Made by a program: the position numbers and the translations under genes. Source: an uncultured Alphaproteobacteria bacterium (lineage in GTDB: Bacteria > Pseudomonadota > Alphaproteobacteria > HIMB59). Taken from it: 64,000 nucleotides of DNA. Numbering within the stretch: the first letter of the stretch is position 1; each line of letters begins with the position of its first letter. The notes below the pieces were generated by a model that was given only the letters and a program-made list of their open reading frames with translations, made no database searches and was not told the origin of the DNA. Shown here piece after piece: positions 10,598 to 19,545 of the stretch. Location: NCBI GenBank assembly GCA_902617515.1, contig CACMWX010000001.1, positions 29,799 through 93,798 on the forward strand. Direction: 5' to 3'.

Positions 10598-11155
10598 GTG
10601 AAAATGATTAAATTAATTATTTCAATTTTATTTTTACTATTTTCTAGCAATTTATATTCTAAGGAGGATGTCATCAACTTACAACTTAAAGACGGAATCG
10701 TCAAAATAAAGACCTTTAAAGATAAGGCACCAAAGCATGTTAAACAAATTACTGATCTAGTCGCCAAAGGCAGTTACGATGGGGTAGTTTTTCACAGAGT
10801 AATAGACGGTTTTATGGCCCAAACAGGAGATGTTAAGTTTGGAAATTCAAACTCAGATACCTATGATCTAAGAAGAGCTGGCACAGGTGGTTCTGGTAAT
10901 AATATTGAAGCTGAATTTAATGATATGCCACATAAAAGAGGAACTCTAAGTATGGCACGAGCACAAGATCCTAATAGTGCTGATAGTCAATTTTTTATTT
11001 GCTTTGGTGATACTCCACATTTAGACGGACAATATACTGTTTGGGGTGAAGTAATCGAAGGAATGGAATTTGTTGATGCAATTAAAAAAGGTGATCCTAT
11101 AAAAAACGGTCTGGTAGATGACCCAGATAAAATTATCAAAATGTGGATTGAATAA
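10598..11155 (+). CDS. Periplasmic cyclophilin-type peptidyl-prolyl isomerase
   Basis: Catalyses proline cis-trans isomerisation. The 185-aa protein begins with a probable signal peptide (about 1-21, hydrophobic IISILFLLF, ending NLYSK) and then a single cyclophilin domain: VVFHRVIDGFMAQTGD, GTLSMARAQDPNSADSQFFI, LDGQYTVWGEV. The catalytic Arg in FHR and the Gln in QFFI are present. The start may be GTG at 10598 or ATG at 10604; both give the same signal peptide. It ends two bases before the convergent MotB-like gene. Confidence 0.93.
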   Translation: MKMIKLIISILFLLFSSNLYSKEDVINLQLKDGIVKIKTFKDKAPKHVKQITDLVAKGSYDGVVFHRVIDGFMAQTGDVKFGNSNSDTYDLRRAGTGGSGNNIEAEFNDMPHKRGTLSMARAQDPNSADSQFFICFGDTPHLDGQYTVWGEVIEGMEFVDAIKKGDPIKNGLVDDPDKIIKMWIE

Positions 11156-11157
11156 AT

Positions 11158-12441
11158 CTACTTTTGAGTAATTTTTAATTCAATTCTTCGATTTTCTTTG
11201 AGATCCTCTTTAGTATCTCCAAGGTTAATAGGTTGATATTCACCATAACCGTTTGCTGACAATTTGTTGGCAGGGATACCTTGTTGAATAAGAAATTTTA
11301 CGACCTCAAGTGCTCTAGAATGAGAAAGTTCCCAATTTGATGGAAATTGAGAGGTTGAAATAGGTATTTTATCAGTGTGACCATCTATTTGTAAAATCCA
11401 ATTTAAATCAGATGGTATTGACTCTGCAACCTCTATAATTGTTTTAGTGATAAGAGATAGAGCAATCCTACCCTCTTCTTGAATATTTGCACTTCCAGAA
11501 TCAAATAAGATCTCAGATTGAAAAATAAATCTATCTCCTTTAATTTGGATATCGTCTCTATCAGCTAAAGCTTCAGATAACTTGCCAAAAAATTCTGATT
11601 TATACTTTTGTAGTTTGAATAGTTCACTTGTAAGTACTCTATTTAATCTATCTCCTAACTCTCCAAGTTCTATCTCATTTTGAGCAATTTCAGCTTCTTT
11701 AGACTCCAGTAAGTTATTTAAGAGATTAATTTCATTACTAAGTATCTCAATATCTAAGGCTAAATTAGATATCAAATTTAGAGCCTCATTTAAATCACTT
11801 GATTGTATTGCTGACTCCTCCTCTAAAGTTGATAATTTGTTTTGCAGTTCTTGATTTATATTCTCTGAGGAACTCAATGACTCTAGAAGATTTTCAATTC
11901 TATTTTGTGACTTGCCGATTTGTCCAACTAGCTCACTGTTTTCTCCACCAAGTTTTATTAAATCTGATTTTAATATTTCTTGTTGTTTATTTAATTCAGA
12001 AAGATTTTGCTGAAGAGTTTCTCTGTCTGCTAAAGATAAAGATAACTCATCAGTAATTTTAGCAATTATCGTATTTAGTTTATCTATATCAAGTGCTTGG
12101 TCTTGAATAATGGTATCTTGAGCCAAAATTTGAGATTGTTTTATAGATATCTCTTCATCAAGTTTTTCAATTAAATTTTGTCTATCAATTAATTCAATCT
12201 CTTTATCTGTAAGTGTAACATCTTGTTCCACAATAGTTTCGTCTTGTATGTCAATTGTGTTTTCTAAACTTTGTATTTGTTCATTTTTTCCTACTACAAG
12301 ATCACCTAAATAAACTTGAGAAACTGTGAATAGTAAAACTATAAAAATTATAACCATCAATGTAGATGCCAATACATCTACAAATCCAGGCCAAATTATG
12401 TTTCCATTTTCTGAACTTTGAGTTTTAGAGAGATAGCTCAC
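11158..12441 (-). CDS. MotB/OmpA-domain peptidoglycan-binding stator-like protein
   Basis: A 427-aa protein with one N-terminal membrane segment (about 18-45, WPGFVDVLAS) holding an Asp like the proton-binding Asp of MotB. A long heptad-rich coiled coil (about 50-270) leads to a C-terminal OmpA-like peptidoglycan-binding domain with DGHTDKIPIS and SHSRALEVV. It is the partner of the MotA/TolQ-like protein encoded just upstream, overlapping by 4 bp (GTGA, with GTG start). No flagellar gene is nearby. Such pairs occur in alphaproteobacteria as an envelope complex of unclear function, probably energised by proton flow. Confidence 0.86.
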   Translation of the reverse strand: MSYLSKTQSSENGNIIWPGFVDVLASTLMVIIFIVLLFTVSQVYLGDLVVGKNEQIQSLENTIDIQDETIVEQDVTLTDKEIELIDRQNLIEKLDEEISIKQSQILAQDTIIQDQALDIDKLNTIIAKITDELSLSLADRETLQQNLSELNKQQEILKSDLIKLGGENSELVGQIGKSQNRIENLLESLSSSENINQELQNKLSTLEEESAIQSSDLNEALNLISNLALDIEILSNEINLLNNLLESKEAEIAQNEIELGELGDRLNRVLTSELFKLQKYKSEFFGKLSEALADRDDIQIKGDRFIFQSEILFDSGSANIQEEGRIALSLITKTIIEVAESIPSDLNWILQIDGHTDKIPISTSQFPSNWELSHSRALEVVKFLIQQGIPANKLSANGYGEYQPINLGDTKEDLKENRRIELKITQK

Positions 12442-13298
12442 TTTTTGTCTAAGTCTTTGATAGACTTGCTTATAGACTTAAGCTCTGTGATAACTTCTTT
12501 CCTTAAATCGTCATTAGAATTTTTCATTCCATTAACTAAATTATCAAGCTTAGAAACTATATTTTGAGAGAGATTGGTGTTATTGGAATTCTGATTAAAT
12601 TTATTTGTACCAGTGCTAGATCTATAAAAAAGTCTAATTTGATTTTCACAGAATTCATAGTAGTTCTGCTTAACACCTCTAGTGATTATTTCATAAAGCC
12701 CTAAAATCAAAGAAGTCACTAAACCAAACAATGAAGAGCTAAAGGCTATTGTCATCCCAGATAAAGGTGACTTTAGTCCATCTTTTAAATTGTTAAAAAA
12801 TACCCCGAAATCCTGTTCTTCAATTGATAAACTATCAATGACATTCGAAACGCTCCCTATAGTTAAAAGTAATCCATAAAAAGTTCCTATAAGTCCTAAG
12901 AATATAGCCAAGTTGATAAGATATTTTGATATGTCACTTCCACTTTCAACGGTAGATAAAAGATCATCTAGTATCTCATCAAGTGTTTTACTTATACTTT
13001 TAGTGGTAGTTGTTATACCAAGATTATTTGCAATAGATTTTGTTATTGGATAGTTGTTTAAAGATGAGTCGTTTAGTTTTAATTTTCCGAATGCTACAGA
13101 GTTCATGAATCTAAACTCAGAGCTTAAAGTGAATATCTTAAAAGAGTATAGAAGAAAACCAATTATAAGAGTAAGAAGTATTATTCCATTAATATATGGG
13201 TTAGCATCAAAATAAATCTTTATTTCCTCGTATCCAATTACAAGAATTATTACAATTAAGATCGAGAATGATATATAAGCTAAAAAGTTTTTAGTCAT
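12438..13298 (-). CDS. MotA/TolQ/ExbB-like proton channel protein
   Basis: A 286-aa integral membrane protein with two N-terminal membrane segments (about 6-24 and 37-55) and a MotA/TolQ/ExbB-type region with a third and fourth (about 140-155 and 185-205: GLIGTFYGLLLTIGSV and LSGMTIAFSSSLFGLVTSLI). The C-terminus is a short cytoplasmic coiled segment. It is translated just before the OmpA/MotB-like protein, and together they resemble a force-generating or proton-conducting unit as in Mot, Tol-Pal or Exb. There are no tol, ton, exbD or flagellar genes adjacent, so its client is unknown. Confidence 0.82.
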   Translation of the reverse strand: MTKNFLAYISFSILIVIILVIGYEEIKIYFDANPYINGIILLTLIIGFLLYSFKIFTLSSEFRFMNSVAFGKLKLNDSSLNNYPITKSIANNLGITTTTKSISKTLDEILDDLLSTVESGSDISKYLINLAIFLGLIGTFYGLLLTIGSVSNVIDSLSIEEQDFGVFFNNLKDGLKSPLSGMTIAFSSSLFGLVTSLILGLYEIITRGVKQNYYEFCENQIRLFYRSSTGTNKFNQNSNNTNLSQNIVSKLDNLVNGMKNSNDDLRKEVITELKSISKSIKDLDKK

Positions 13299-13354
13299 CC
13301 ATCATAAAAATAAACGAATTTTGTAAATTAACAATTGGATAATTATTAATAAAC

Positions 13355-13840
13355 TTAGAAATTTCTATTGTAAATCATGTAATAATTATTTGTGCCTGGA
13401 TTTACTGTGGCTAAACCTGCATTAGAAATGTGATGTGACCCTATTCCAATCCTAGATTCTTTAGATATTTTATAAAAAATGTTAACCTCTGATTTAAATT
13501 GGAAATCATTTCCTAAATCTTTGCCATCCCCATTGCTATAAATACCAGCTGATGAAGAGAGGTTTAAGTGAATAGAATCTGCTCCAATATTTGTTTCAAA
13601 CCCGCTGTAAAACATAGAAGCATTTTCAGATGTAATGAAACCTCCAATAACTGGGTTAATTGTTAAGATATTTATCAATTCTATTTTATTATCAGACATA
13701 TGATAATTTAGACCAAACAAATTCGTTGTATTATCATCATCGTAATCATAGGTACCACCAAAGATAGAATAACTATTTGCATATATAGTTATGTTTGATG
13801 AAAGGAAAAAAATTAAAAAACTTAATAAATATTTTTTCAT
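13355..13840 (-). CDS. PagL-like outer-membrane acyloxyacyl hydrolase (lipid A deacylase family)
   Basis: A 161-aa protein with a signal peptide (about 1-21) and alternating beta-barrel-like strands ending in an aromatic residue (YNRNF), as in outer-membrane proteins. Near the C-terminus GSHHISNAGL...NPG matches the PagL family motif, where His and Ser are catalytic (H-x-SNA). PagL places a catalytic Glu 12 residues after the Ser; here that position is Asn in NPGTN, so activity is uncertain. It would act on lipid A in the outer membrane. It lies downstream of the tRNA gene. Confidence 0.6.
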   Translation of the reverse strand: MKKYLLSFLIFFLSSNITIYANSYSIFGGTYDYDDDNTTNLFGLNYHMSDNKIELINILTINPVIGGFITSENASMFYSGFETNIGADSIHLNLSSSAGIYSNGDGKDLGNDFQFKSEVNIFYKISKESRIGIGSHHISNAGLATVNPGTNNYYMIYNRNF

Positions 13841-13876
13841 TCAACTAAACCATACACCATCAATTTAGAAAGTAAA

Positions 13877-13953
13877 TGGTGGGCGTGACAGGATTCGAAC
13901 CTGTGACCCCTTGCGTGTCGAGCAAGTACTCTAACCAACTGAGCTACACGCCC
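13877..13953 (-). tRNA. tRNA-Val(GAC), CCA encoded, atypical C33
   Basis: The minus strand folds into a full cloverleaf: acceptor GGGCGTG/CACGCCC, D-arm GCTC...GAGT, anticodon stem CTTGC/GCAAG, a 5-nt variable loop and T-arm ACAGG TTCGAAT CCTGT. The discriminator is A and CCA is encoded. The anticodon loop is TCGACAC, giving GAC (valine; A35, C36 and A73 fit valyl-tRNA synthetase identity). The base before the anticodon, position 33, is C where nearly all elongator tRNAs have U. Confidence 0.93.
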
Positions 13954-14008
13954 TTTAAATTAGGGATAAATATTTTTAAATTAAATAAAAAATTAGTAAA
14001 TAAAATTC

Positions 14009-15529
14009 CTAATTAAATTTATTTAATTGAAATACAAGTTTTATTTCTTTTAATTTAAGCCAATTTAAAATCAAAAAATATGCTATCAAACCAATAATTA
14101 TTTGAATGAATAAATCTACATAAACGTTTAAATCCAAAATTATTTTAAATATTAATATTGAAATCACCATAATAATTGCACTAAATAAAATTTTAAATAA
14201 TTTCTTAAAATCTAAAATTAATAATTTTTCATAAAAACTTCTAAAATTTTTTCTTAAATAAAAAATTTGAATAAATAAATTTAGCCATATACTAACAGCA
14301 CCTGATATAGCTAAACCTAAAACACCCAGAGGCCTATAAAGAAGAAAACATAAAATAAAATTACATATAAATGTTGGAATAGCTGCTTTTACGGGATACT
14401 CAACTTTTTCATAGGAGTAAAAAACTTGATTAAAAATTCGAGCGAGCATATATCCTGGCAATGAAAAAGAGTAGACGAGTAAAATCTTAGATGTTATTAA
14501 CACATCCTCATTATTAAATTCACCCCTACCAAATAATGCTCTTATAATATCTTCACTAAGAATAAAAATACCGAATGCGCTTGGTATAGCAAAAAGAAAG
14601 CAAAATATTACTGTTTCGTTAAAAGCTTTAGAATTTTTACTTTCATCTGAAATATTTTTGCTCAAATAAGGCAAAAGTGTGAAAGACATAGCAACAGCAA
14701 TAAGAGCAAATGGTAAGTCAATAATTCTATCAGCGTAGTAAATTTGGCTTATAGCGCCCCCACCCACCAAAGAAGCAAATAACATTGAGATAAAAATATT
14801 TAATTGAACAATACCAGAGCCTAGTAAAGAATAGAGAAATCTTCCAAAGAATTTTTTAAGCTCTCCAGACAAGACTTTTATACTCTTTAAACCGATACTC
14901 CAAAATATTTTTATTGCGCCTAAATTGATAAATAAAAGGATCAATTGAGTGAAACCAGCTATTATCATTGACCAAGCGAGAGCAAAATGAGAGTTAGACT
15001 TGAATAATACCAAAGTTACAATCATAAAAATGTTAAGAATTACTGATAAGAAGGAGGGTAAAAAAAATCTTCCTTTCACATTCAAAACTGAACTCAACAC
15101 TGATGACAGAGTCACAAATATCAAAAAAGGAAAAGTTATAATCAATAACTGATTTGCTAATAAAAATTGACTTTTATTTGATAAAAATCCTGGCGCTAAA
15201 ATTGATATCACTTGCTCATTAAAAAAAAATATTAAAAAAGATAAAAATAAAGTAGTTACAAAAAAAAAGTTGAAAACTATCCATATGAAATCATTTGCTG
15301 ATTTTGAATTCATTTTTTTTTGATTTACATACAAAGGAATAAATACACTATTCATGGAACCCTCAGCAAAAATTCTTCTAAATAAATTTGGTAATCTATA
15401 AGCAAAAAGAAATGCATCTGACATTAAATTAGCACCTAAATAATTTGCAAAAAGTATATCTCTAATAAATCCGGTTACACGAGATCCAAAAATATTTGAT
15501 GAAATTTTTGAAAAATTACTGATTTTCAT
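14009..15529 (-). CDS. murJ: Lipid II flippase MurJ (MviN)
   Basis: Flips the peptidoglycan precursor lipid II across the inner membrane. The 506-aa protein is almost wholly hydrophobic with about 13-14 membrane segments. Typical MviN motifs include SRVTGFIRDILFANYLGA near the N-terminus, FRRIFAEGSMNSVFIP (about 51-66) and FFARG-like ALFGRGEF in the central region. It ends close to the tRNA gene and starts 5 bp after the DsbA-like gene, so the two are probably co-transcribed. Confidence 0.95.
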   Translation of the reverse strand: MKISNFSKISSNIFGSRVTGFIRDILFANYLGANLMSDAFLFAYRLPNLFRRIFAEGSMNSVFIPLYVNQKKMNSKSANDFIWIVFNFFFVTTLFLSFLIFFFNEQVISILAPGFLSNKSQFLLANQLLIITFPFLIFVTLSSVLSSVLNVKGRFFLPSFLSVILNIFMIVTLVLFKSNSHFALAWSMIIAGFTQLILLFINLGAIKIFWSIGLKSIKVLSGELKKFFGRFLYSLLGSGIVQLNIFISMLFASLVGGGAISQIYYADRIIDLPFALIAVAMSFTLLPYLSKNISDESKNSKAFNETVIFCFLFAIPSAFGIFILSEDIIRALFGRGEFNNEDVLITSKILLVYSFSLPGYMLARIFNQVFYSYEKVEYPVKAAIPTFICNFILCFLLYRPLGVLGLAISGAVSIWLNLFIQIFYLRKNFRSFYEKLLILDFKKLFKILFSAIIMVISILIFKIILDLNVYVDLFIQIIIGLIAYFLILNWLKLKEIKLVFQLNKFN

Positions 15530-15534
15530 TAAGT

Positions 15535-16410
15535 TCAGGAAAATTCTTTTTCCAAAATCTCAATAATTTTATCAGAATCGATATAGCCTGGAATTATTTC
15601 ATTTCCTATTATAGTTGCAGGTGTTCCATTAAATTTAAATTCATCAGCATAACTTCTATGAGTAGATAGAAAATCTGATACCTCTTGTGAGTCTAAATCA
15701 TTCTTTAATATGTCAAGATCAACACCTCTTAGAAATAAGTCAGCCAAAATATCCTCCATTTTTGATTTTCTCTCAGTAGAATATAAATAATTATGGACAA
15801 CCTGAAATTGACCTTGCAAGGATGAAGCTAATGCCAACTTAGTCAATTCCTCTGAAAAATTTCCTAAAATTGGCATCTGTATAATAACAAGTTTTAATGA
15901 ATTATCGTTCATTACATTTATTAATTCTTGATGGAATTTTTGACAATAACCACAATTATAATCAACAAATTCATATATAATTTTTGCAGAACTTGAGTCA
16001 CCCAAATACATAGGATGATATGCAAGGTTTAAATTTTTTATACTTGAGATATTTTTTTGATTAGTTTTTTCTTGTTCTAATTTATTCTGCTCTAATTGAT
16101 ATTCTCTAAGAACACCTAAAATATAATCTGGATTTTCCTCTATAAATTTTTTGATATTTTGATCAAATTCATTTTTAGTAAAATACTCATCAAAATTTAC
16201 ATCTTCTTTTTTTAAATAAGAGCTAAGATTTGGTTCGAATATTTGATTTGACTCTTCTTCAAACTCTGAAACTACGATATTTGATAAATCAAAATTACTT
16301 TTTTTTAAAAAAATGTAAAAATATAGAGATGTAAGAATTATAATTACAAATAGAAAAATCAAAAAAATGTTTAAAATATTAAATTTCTTTTTTTTAACAT
16401 AAATTCCCAT
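15535..16410 (-). CDS. DsbA/Com1-like membrane-anchored thiol-disulfide protein
   Basis: A 291-aa protein with one N-terminal membrane anchor (about 11-34), a spacer helix region (about 40-125) and a C-terminal thioredoxin-fold domain of DSBA/Com1 type. The active site is C153-G-Y-C156 in VDYNCGYCQKFH, and the cis-proline is in NGTPATIIGN. It would act in the periplasm as a disulfide oxidase or isomerase. No DsbB-like gene is adjacent. Confidence 0.85.
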   Translation of the reverse strand: MGIYVKKKKFNILNIFLIFLFVIIILTSLYFYIFLKKSNFDLSNIVVSEFEEESNQIFEPNLSSYLKKEDVNFDEYFTKNEFDQNIKKFIEENPDYILGVLREYQLEQNKLEQEKTNQKNISSIKNLNLAYHPMYLGDSSSAKIIYEFVDYNCGYCQKFHQELINVMNDNSLKLVIIQMPILGNFSEELTKLALASSLQGQFQVVHNYLYSTERKSKMEDILADLFLRGVDLDILKNDLDSQEVSDFLSTHRSYADEFKFNGTPATIIGNEIIPGYIDSDKIIEILEKEFS

Positions 16411-16465
16411 GAGAAAAATATATTATTTAACTATTACTGTGGTGTAAATAATTTTAGTATTAAGA

Positions 16466-17083
16466 CTAATCACTTTTACATATAGATTTAAATTTACCAT
16501 TTAAGCTATCTTGTTTCATTAAGCTAAAATTAGAGTAATTCAAAGATTTGATTGAATTATCAAATATTATCTCATTTGTGATATCTGATACTGAGATATG
16601 GTGATTGCTAAACTCAAATAAATAAGGATATCCCCATATTAAATAATATTCCATTTCTAAAGAAGTTAAATGGCTGAAACGCTTAAGATCTTTTTGAACT
16701 TCTTGTTTGTTGAGAGTTTTTCTATATAAGTCAAAATATCTCATGATATCATTACATAGAAAATTAAATTTTTCATTAGAATTCATTTCTAGAGCAAAAA
16801 CATTTTTGGTTTTCTTTAAGCCTAAAACATTAAATACTTCTTTATAAGATTTATTCTGATTAGATAAAAAATATTCTTGAAATGAATTTATAAGTTCCTC
16901 TTCTTTATAAAGATGGCTTAAATAAAAAGGAGCTTTGACAGTATAATGAAGGCCTTGCTTAGATATTTGAAGGTTATCAAATTTCACATTATTTTTAAAA
17001 AGTAAATTCTCAACTTGATCAACAAATAATTTATTGGGTATCAGATAAATTGAGTAACGAGGAAATTGAATATAATTATCCAT
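16466..17083 (-). CDS. DUF1045 family 2H phosphoesterase-like protein
   Basis: A 205-aa protein of the DUF1045 family. It has the two motifs of 2H phosphoesterases: H46-Y-T48 (LHYTVKAPF) and H162-I-S164 (NHHISVSD). The family segment RFSHLTSLEMEYYLIWGYPY is also preserved. In many alphaproteobacteria the gene sits in phosphonate-degradation (phn) clusters and may cleave a cyclic phosphate intermediate. No phn gene is visible here. It overlaps the gate-domain transporter upstream by 8 bp, so the two are likely co-expressed. Confidence 0.72.
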   Translation of the reverse strand: MDNYIQFPRYSIYLIPNKLFVDQVENLLFKNNVKFDNLQISKQGLHYTVKAPFYLSHLYKEEELINSFQEYFLSNQNKSYKEVFNVLGLKKTKNVFALEMNSNEKFNFLCNDIMRYFDLYRKTLNKQEVQKDLKRFSHLTSLEMEYYLIWGYPYLFEFSNHHISVSDITNEIIFDNSIKSLNYSNFSLMKQDSLNGKFKSICKSD

Positions 17084-18032
17084 CTGTAATTTTACTCAAT
17101 ATAAATTTTTGCATTTTTGTTTCTAATAAAAATTTCATTATAAGAATTATAATAACGGTATAAATAAATCTAAAAAATAAAATACCAGAAATATGACTAC
17201 CTAATAACAAAATTAATATAGTATCTTCAATTATGCTATGACATAAACTTAAAAAAGACAGAGAAAGTAAAATATCTTTTTTTGAAATATTATTTTTTCT
17301 AGACTCTTCTATTAAAAAACCCCCTCCAAACGAAATTCCTAATGTTAAGCCTATTAAAATTATATTAGCTACCTTCTCTGACATACCCAAATAAGACAAA
17401 GGAATTTTCAGGCTATTAATTATAAACTTCCAAATACCAATTGCTTTGAGGATATTAATTGTTGATATAATAAAAAATATTATAAAGAAAATTAGGAAAA
17501 AATTTTGAAGTTGTAAAATAGCCCACTCAATATTTGAGATAGCTTTAACTGGAACTTGTAAGATTGAATTATTAGGTTCATTAAATAAATTATATTCAGT
17601 AAAAATTAAATTTAATATTTTTCCTGCAATTACAGCATTTACAAATCTAAAAGTTAAATTAAATACCCATGAAATTCTTGATTTTTGTGCAATAGCTACT
17701 TCAATTGGTAAACTATGTGCTATAAGTATAATTAATCCTAAAATTGTAGTTTCAGCTATTGTGTAATCAAATATCGCTTGAAGGGATGCAAAAGCAGCCA
17801 AACCTGCATATATGTTTACTAATATAGCTGCCATCCAAACTAGTCCTAGTGAACCATCAATGCCAATAAAACTTGTTAATGGTTCTAGGAATTTAGCTAA
17901 AAAAGGGATTGCTCCGATGAGCTCGAGGATTCTGATAATTATGACAACGGGGAAAATAACTTTGAATAAAATCCAAAAAATTTTACTAGTTTCTTGAAAT
18001 ATATTTACTAGTATTTTTTTTGATTTTTCCAT
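17076..18032 (-). CDS. Nucleoside-recognition (gate) domain membrane protein
   Basis: A 318-aa membrane protein with about eight hydrophobic segments and two gate-like repeats, recognised from NIYAGLAAFASLQ (about 92-104), LIAHSLPIEVAIAQKSRISWVFN and the second repeat LGISFGGGFLIEESRKNNIS. The family includes spore maturation proteins SpmA/SpmB and nucleoside-transporter gate domains; the transported substrate is unknown. It is the first gene of a pair with the 2H phosphoesterase. It faces the M23 peptidase gene across 43 bp. Confidence 0.75.
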   Translation of the reverse strand: MEKSKKILVNIFQETSKIFWILFKVIFPVVIIIRILELIGAIPFLAKFLEPLTSFIGIDGSLGLVWMAAILVNIYAGLAAFASLQAIFDYTIAETTILGLIILIAHSLPIEVAIAQKSRISWVFNLTFRFVNAVIAGKILNLIFTEYNLFNEPNNSILQVPVKAISNIEWAILQLQNFFLIFFIIFFIISTINILKAIGIWKFIINSLKIPLSYLGMSEKVANIILIGLTLGISFGGGFLIEESRKNNISKKDILLSLSFLSLCHSIIEDTILILLLGSHISGILFFRFIYTVIIILIMKFLLETKMQKFILSKITDG

Positions 18033-18075
18033 TATGATAGCAATCGATTAATTTTACTTCTTTATAAAGAAATAA

Positions 18076-19545
18076 ATGGCAAGGACAAATAGTTTTACAA
18101 TAAAAGCATCAATAACAACTTTATTGATTTTAATCAGCTTTTTTTGCTTTTATATAAGCTATTCTGATTTCGTAAAAATAAATAATGAATATGCTTATAT
18201 TTATGATGACTTAGATATTAATTATTTTGATAAAAAAAAATTTCAAAAATATTATGATATTATAAGTATTGAAAGTCTAGACGACCCAATATTTGACAAA
18301 GAAAAATCACAACAATATTTTGAAAGTATAACACTTGAAAATTTATCAAATATTTTTGATAAAGACTTAACCCAAAAAGAGGATAAAATTTATCTAAAAA
18401 CACCAGATGAGCACAAACTAAATGAAAATAATATAGATAATGAATTAAAATATAATTTCGATGAAATCATTGTCTCCAAGGGTGATAGTTTTGCAAAAGT
18501 TTTAAAAAAAGGAGGCCTAAAAGGTAGAGATATAGACTTAGTAATACTCAACGGAAAAGAATATTATGATTTTTCTAAATTATATATTGGGGATACTGTT
18601 AAAATATTAAGTGAGTATAATGCTGAGGGTTTAAAAATTTTTAACCTAATTTATAAATATTCTGATACCAAAGAATTAATCATATCCTACCAAAATGATA
18701 ATTTTATTTATGAAATAAATGAAATTCCGCTGAATTCTGAAGAAATTTTTGTGACTGGGAAAATTAAGTCAAGTTTATATAAAGCTATGAAAGACCAGGG
18801 GTTATCTGAAATAGTGATTAATGAAATTATCAGAATTTACAGTTTTGATGTTGATTTTCAGAGAGATATTTATGAGGGTGACAATTTTGAAATGTTGTTT
18901 ATCAAAAAAGTAAACAATGAAGGTAAGACAATTCAAATCGAAGATCCAAAATACTTAATGCTTTCATCAAGAGGCACTCCATTAATATACTATCTTTATG
19001 ATAATGGAGAATTCAGCGAATATTTTGACGAAAAAGGTAAAGGAATGACAAAAAGCTTAATGAAAACTCCTATCAATGGTGCAAGGCTTAGTTCCAGTTA
19101 TGGTATGAGAAAACATCCTATCTCCGGTTATAATAAAATGCATAAAGGAGTAGATTTTGCAGCTCCAACAGGAACTCCAATTTTTGCTGCTGGAAATGGT
19201 ATTGTAGAGTACGTAGGTAGAAATGGAGGATATGGAAAATATATAAGAATTCGTCACGATAGTACTTATAAAACAGCTTACGCGCATCTTAATAGTTATA
19301 AAAAAGGAATATCAAGCGGTGTAAGAGTTAAGCAAGGTGATATTATTGGTTATGTAGGCTCAACAGGAAAATCGACTGGACCTCATTTACATTATGAAAT
19401 TATTGTTAATGGAAAACAAATAAACCCAGCTACACTTAAATTACCTTCAGGAAGAAAGCTTAACGAACAACAACTAAATGAATTTAAAATATTAGTTTCT
19501 AAAATAGATGAAGAAATTAATTTTTACAAAAATAAAAAAAATTAA
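18076..19545 (+). CDS. Membrane-anchored M23 family metallopeptidase
   Basis: A 489-aa envelope protein with an N-terminal membrane segment (about 9-29), a variable acidic region, an OapA/LysM-like segment (about 130-300) and a C-terminal LytM domain (about 335-460). Zinc ligands are seen as His-x3-Asp (MHKGVDFAAP) and His-x-His (GPHLHYE), with a further His in YAHL. It probably cleaves peptidoglycan cross-links during growth. It ends in a shared TTAA with the convergent DUF4167 gene. Confidence 0.92.
   Translation: MARTNSFTIKASITTLLILISFFCFYISYSDFVKINNEYAYIYDDLDINYFDKKKFQKYYDIISIESLDDPIFDKEKSQQYFESITLENLSNIFDKDLTQKEDKIYLKTPDEHKLNENNIDNELKYNFDEIIVSKGDSFAKVLKKGGLKGRDIDLVILNGKEYYDFSKLYIGDTVKILSEYNAEGLKIFNLIYKYSDTKELIISYQNDNFIYEINEIPLNSEEIFVTGKIKSSLYKAMKDQGLSEIVINEIIRIYSFDVDFQRDIYEGDNFEMLFIKKVNNEGKTIQIEDPKYLMLSSRGTPLIYYLYDNGEFSEYFDEKGKGMTKSLMKTPINGARLSSSYGMRKHPISGYNKMHKGVDFAAPTGTPIFAAGNGIVEYVGRNGGYGKYIRIRHDSTYKTAYAHLNSYKKGISSGVRVKQGDIIGYVGSTGKSTGPHLHYEIIVNGKQINPATLKLPSGRKLNEQQLNEFKILVSKIDEEINFYKNKKN

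Noticed and set aside
11158..13298. Zorya-type defence system (ZorA/ZorB-like)
   Set aside because: The MotA/MotB-like pair alone resembles ZorAB, but there is no ZorC/ZorD/ZorE neighbour and the adjacent genes are housekeeping.
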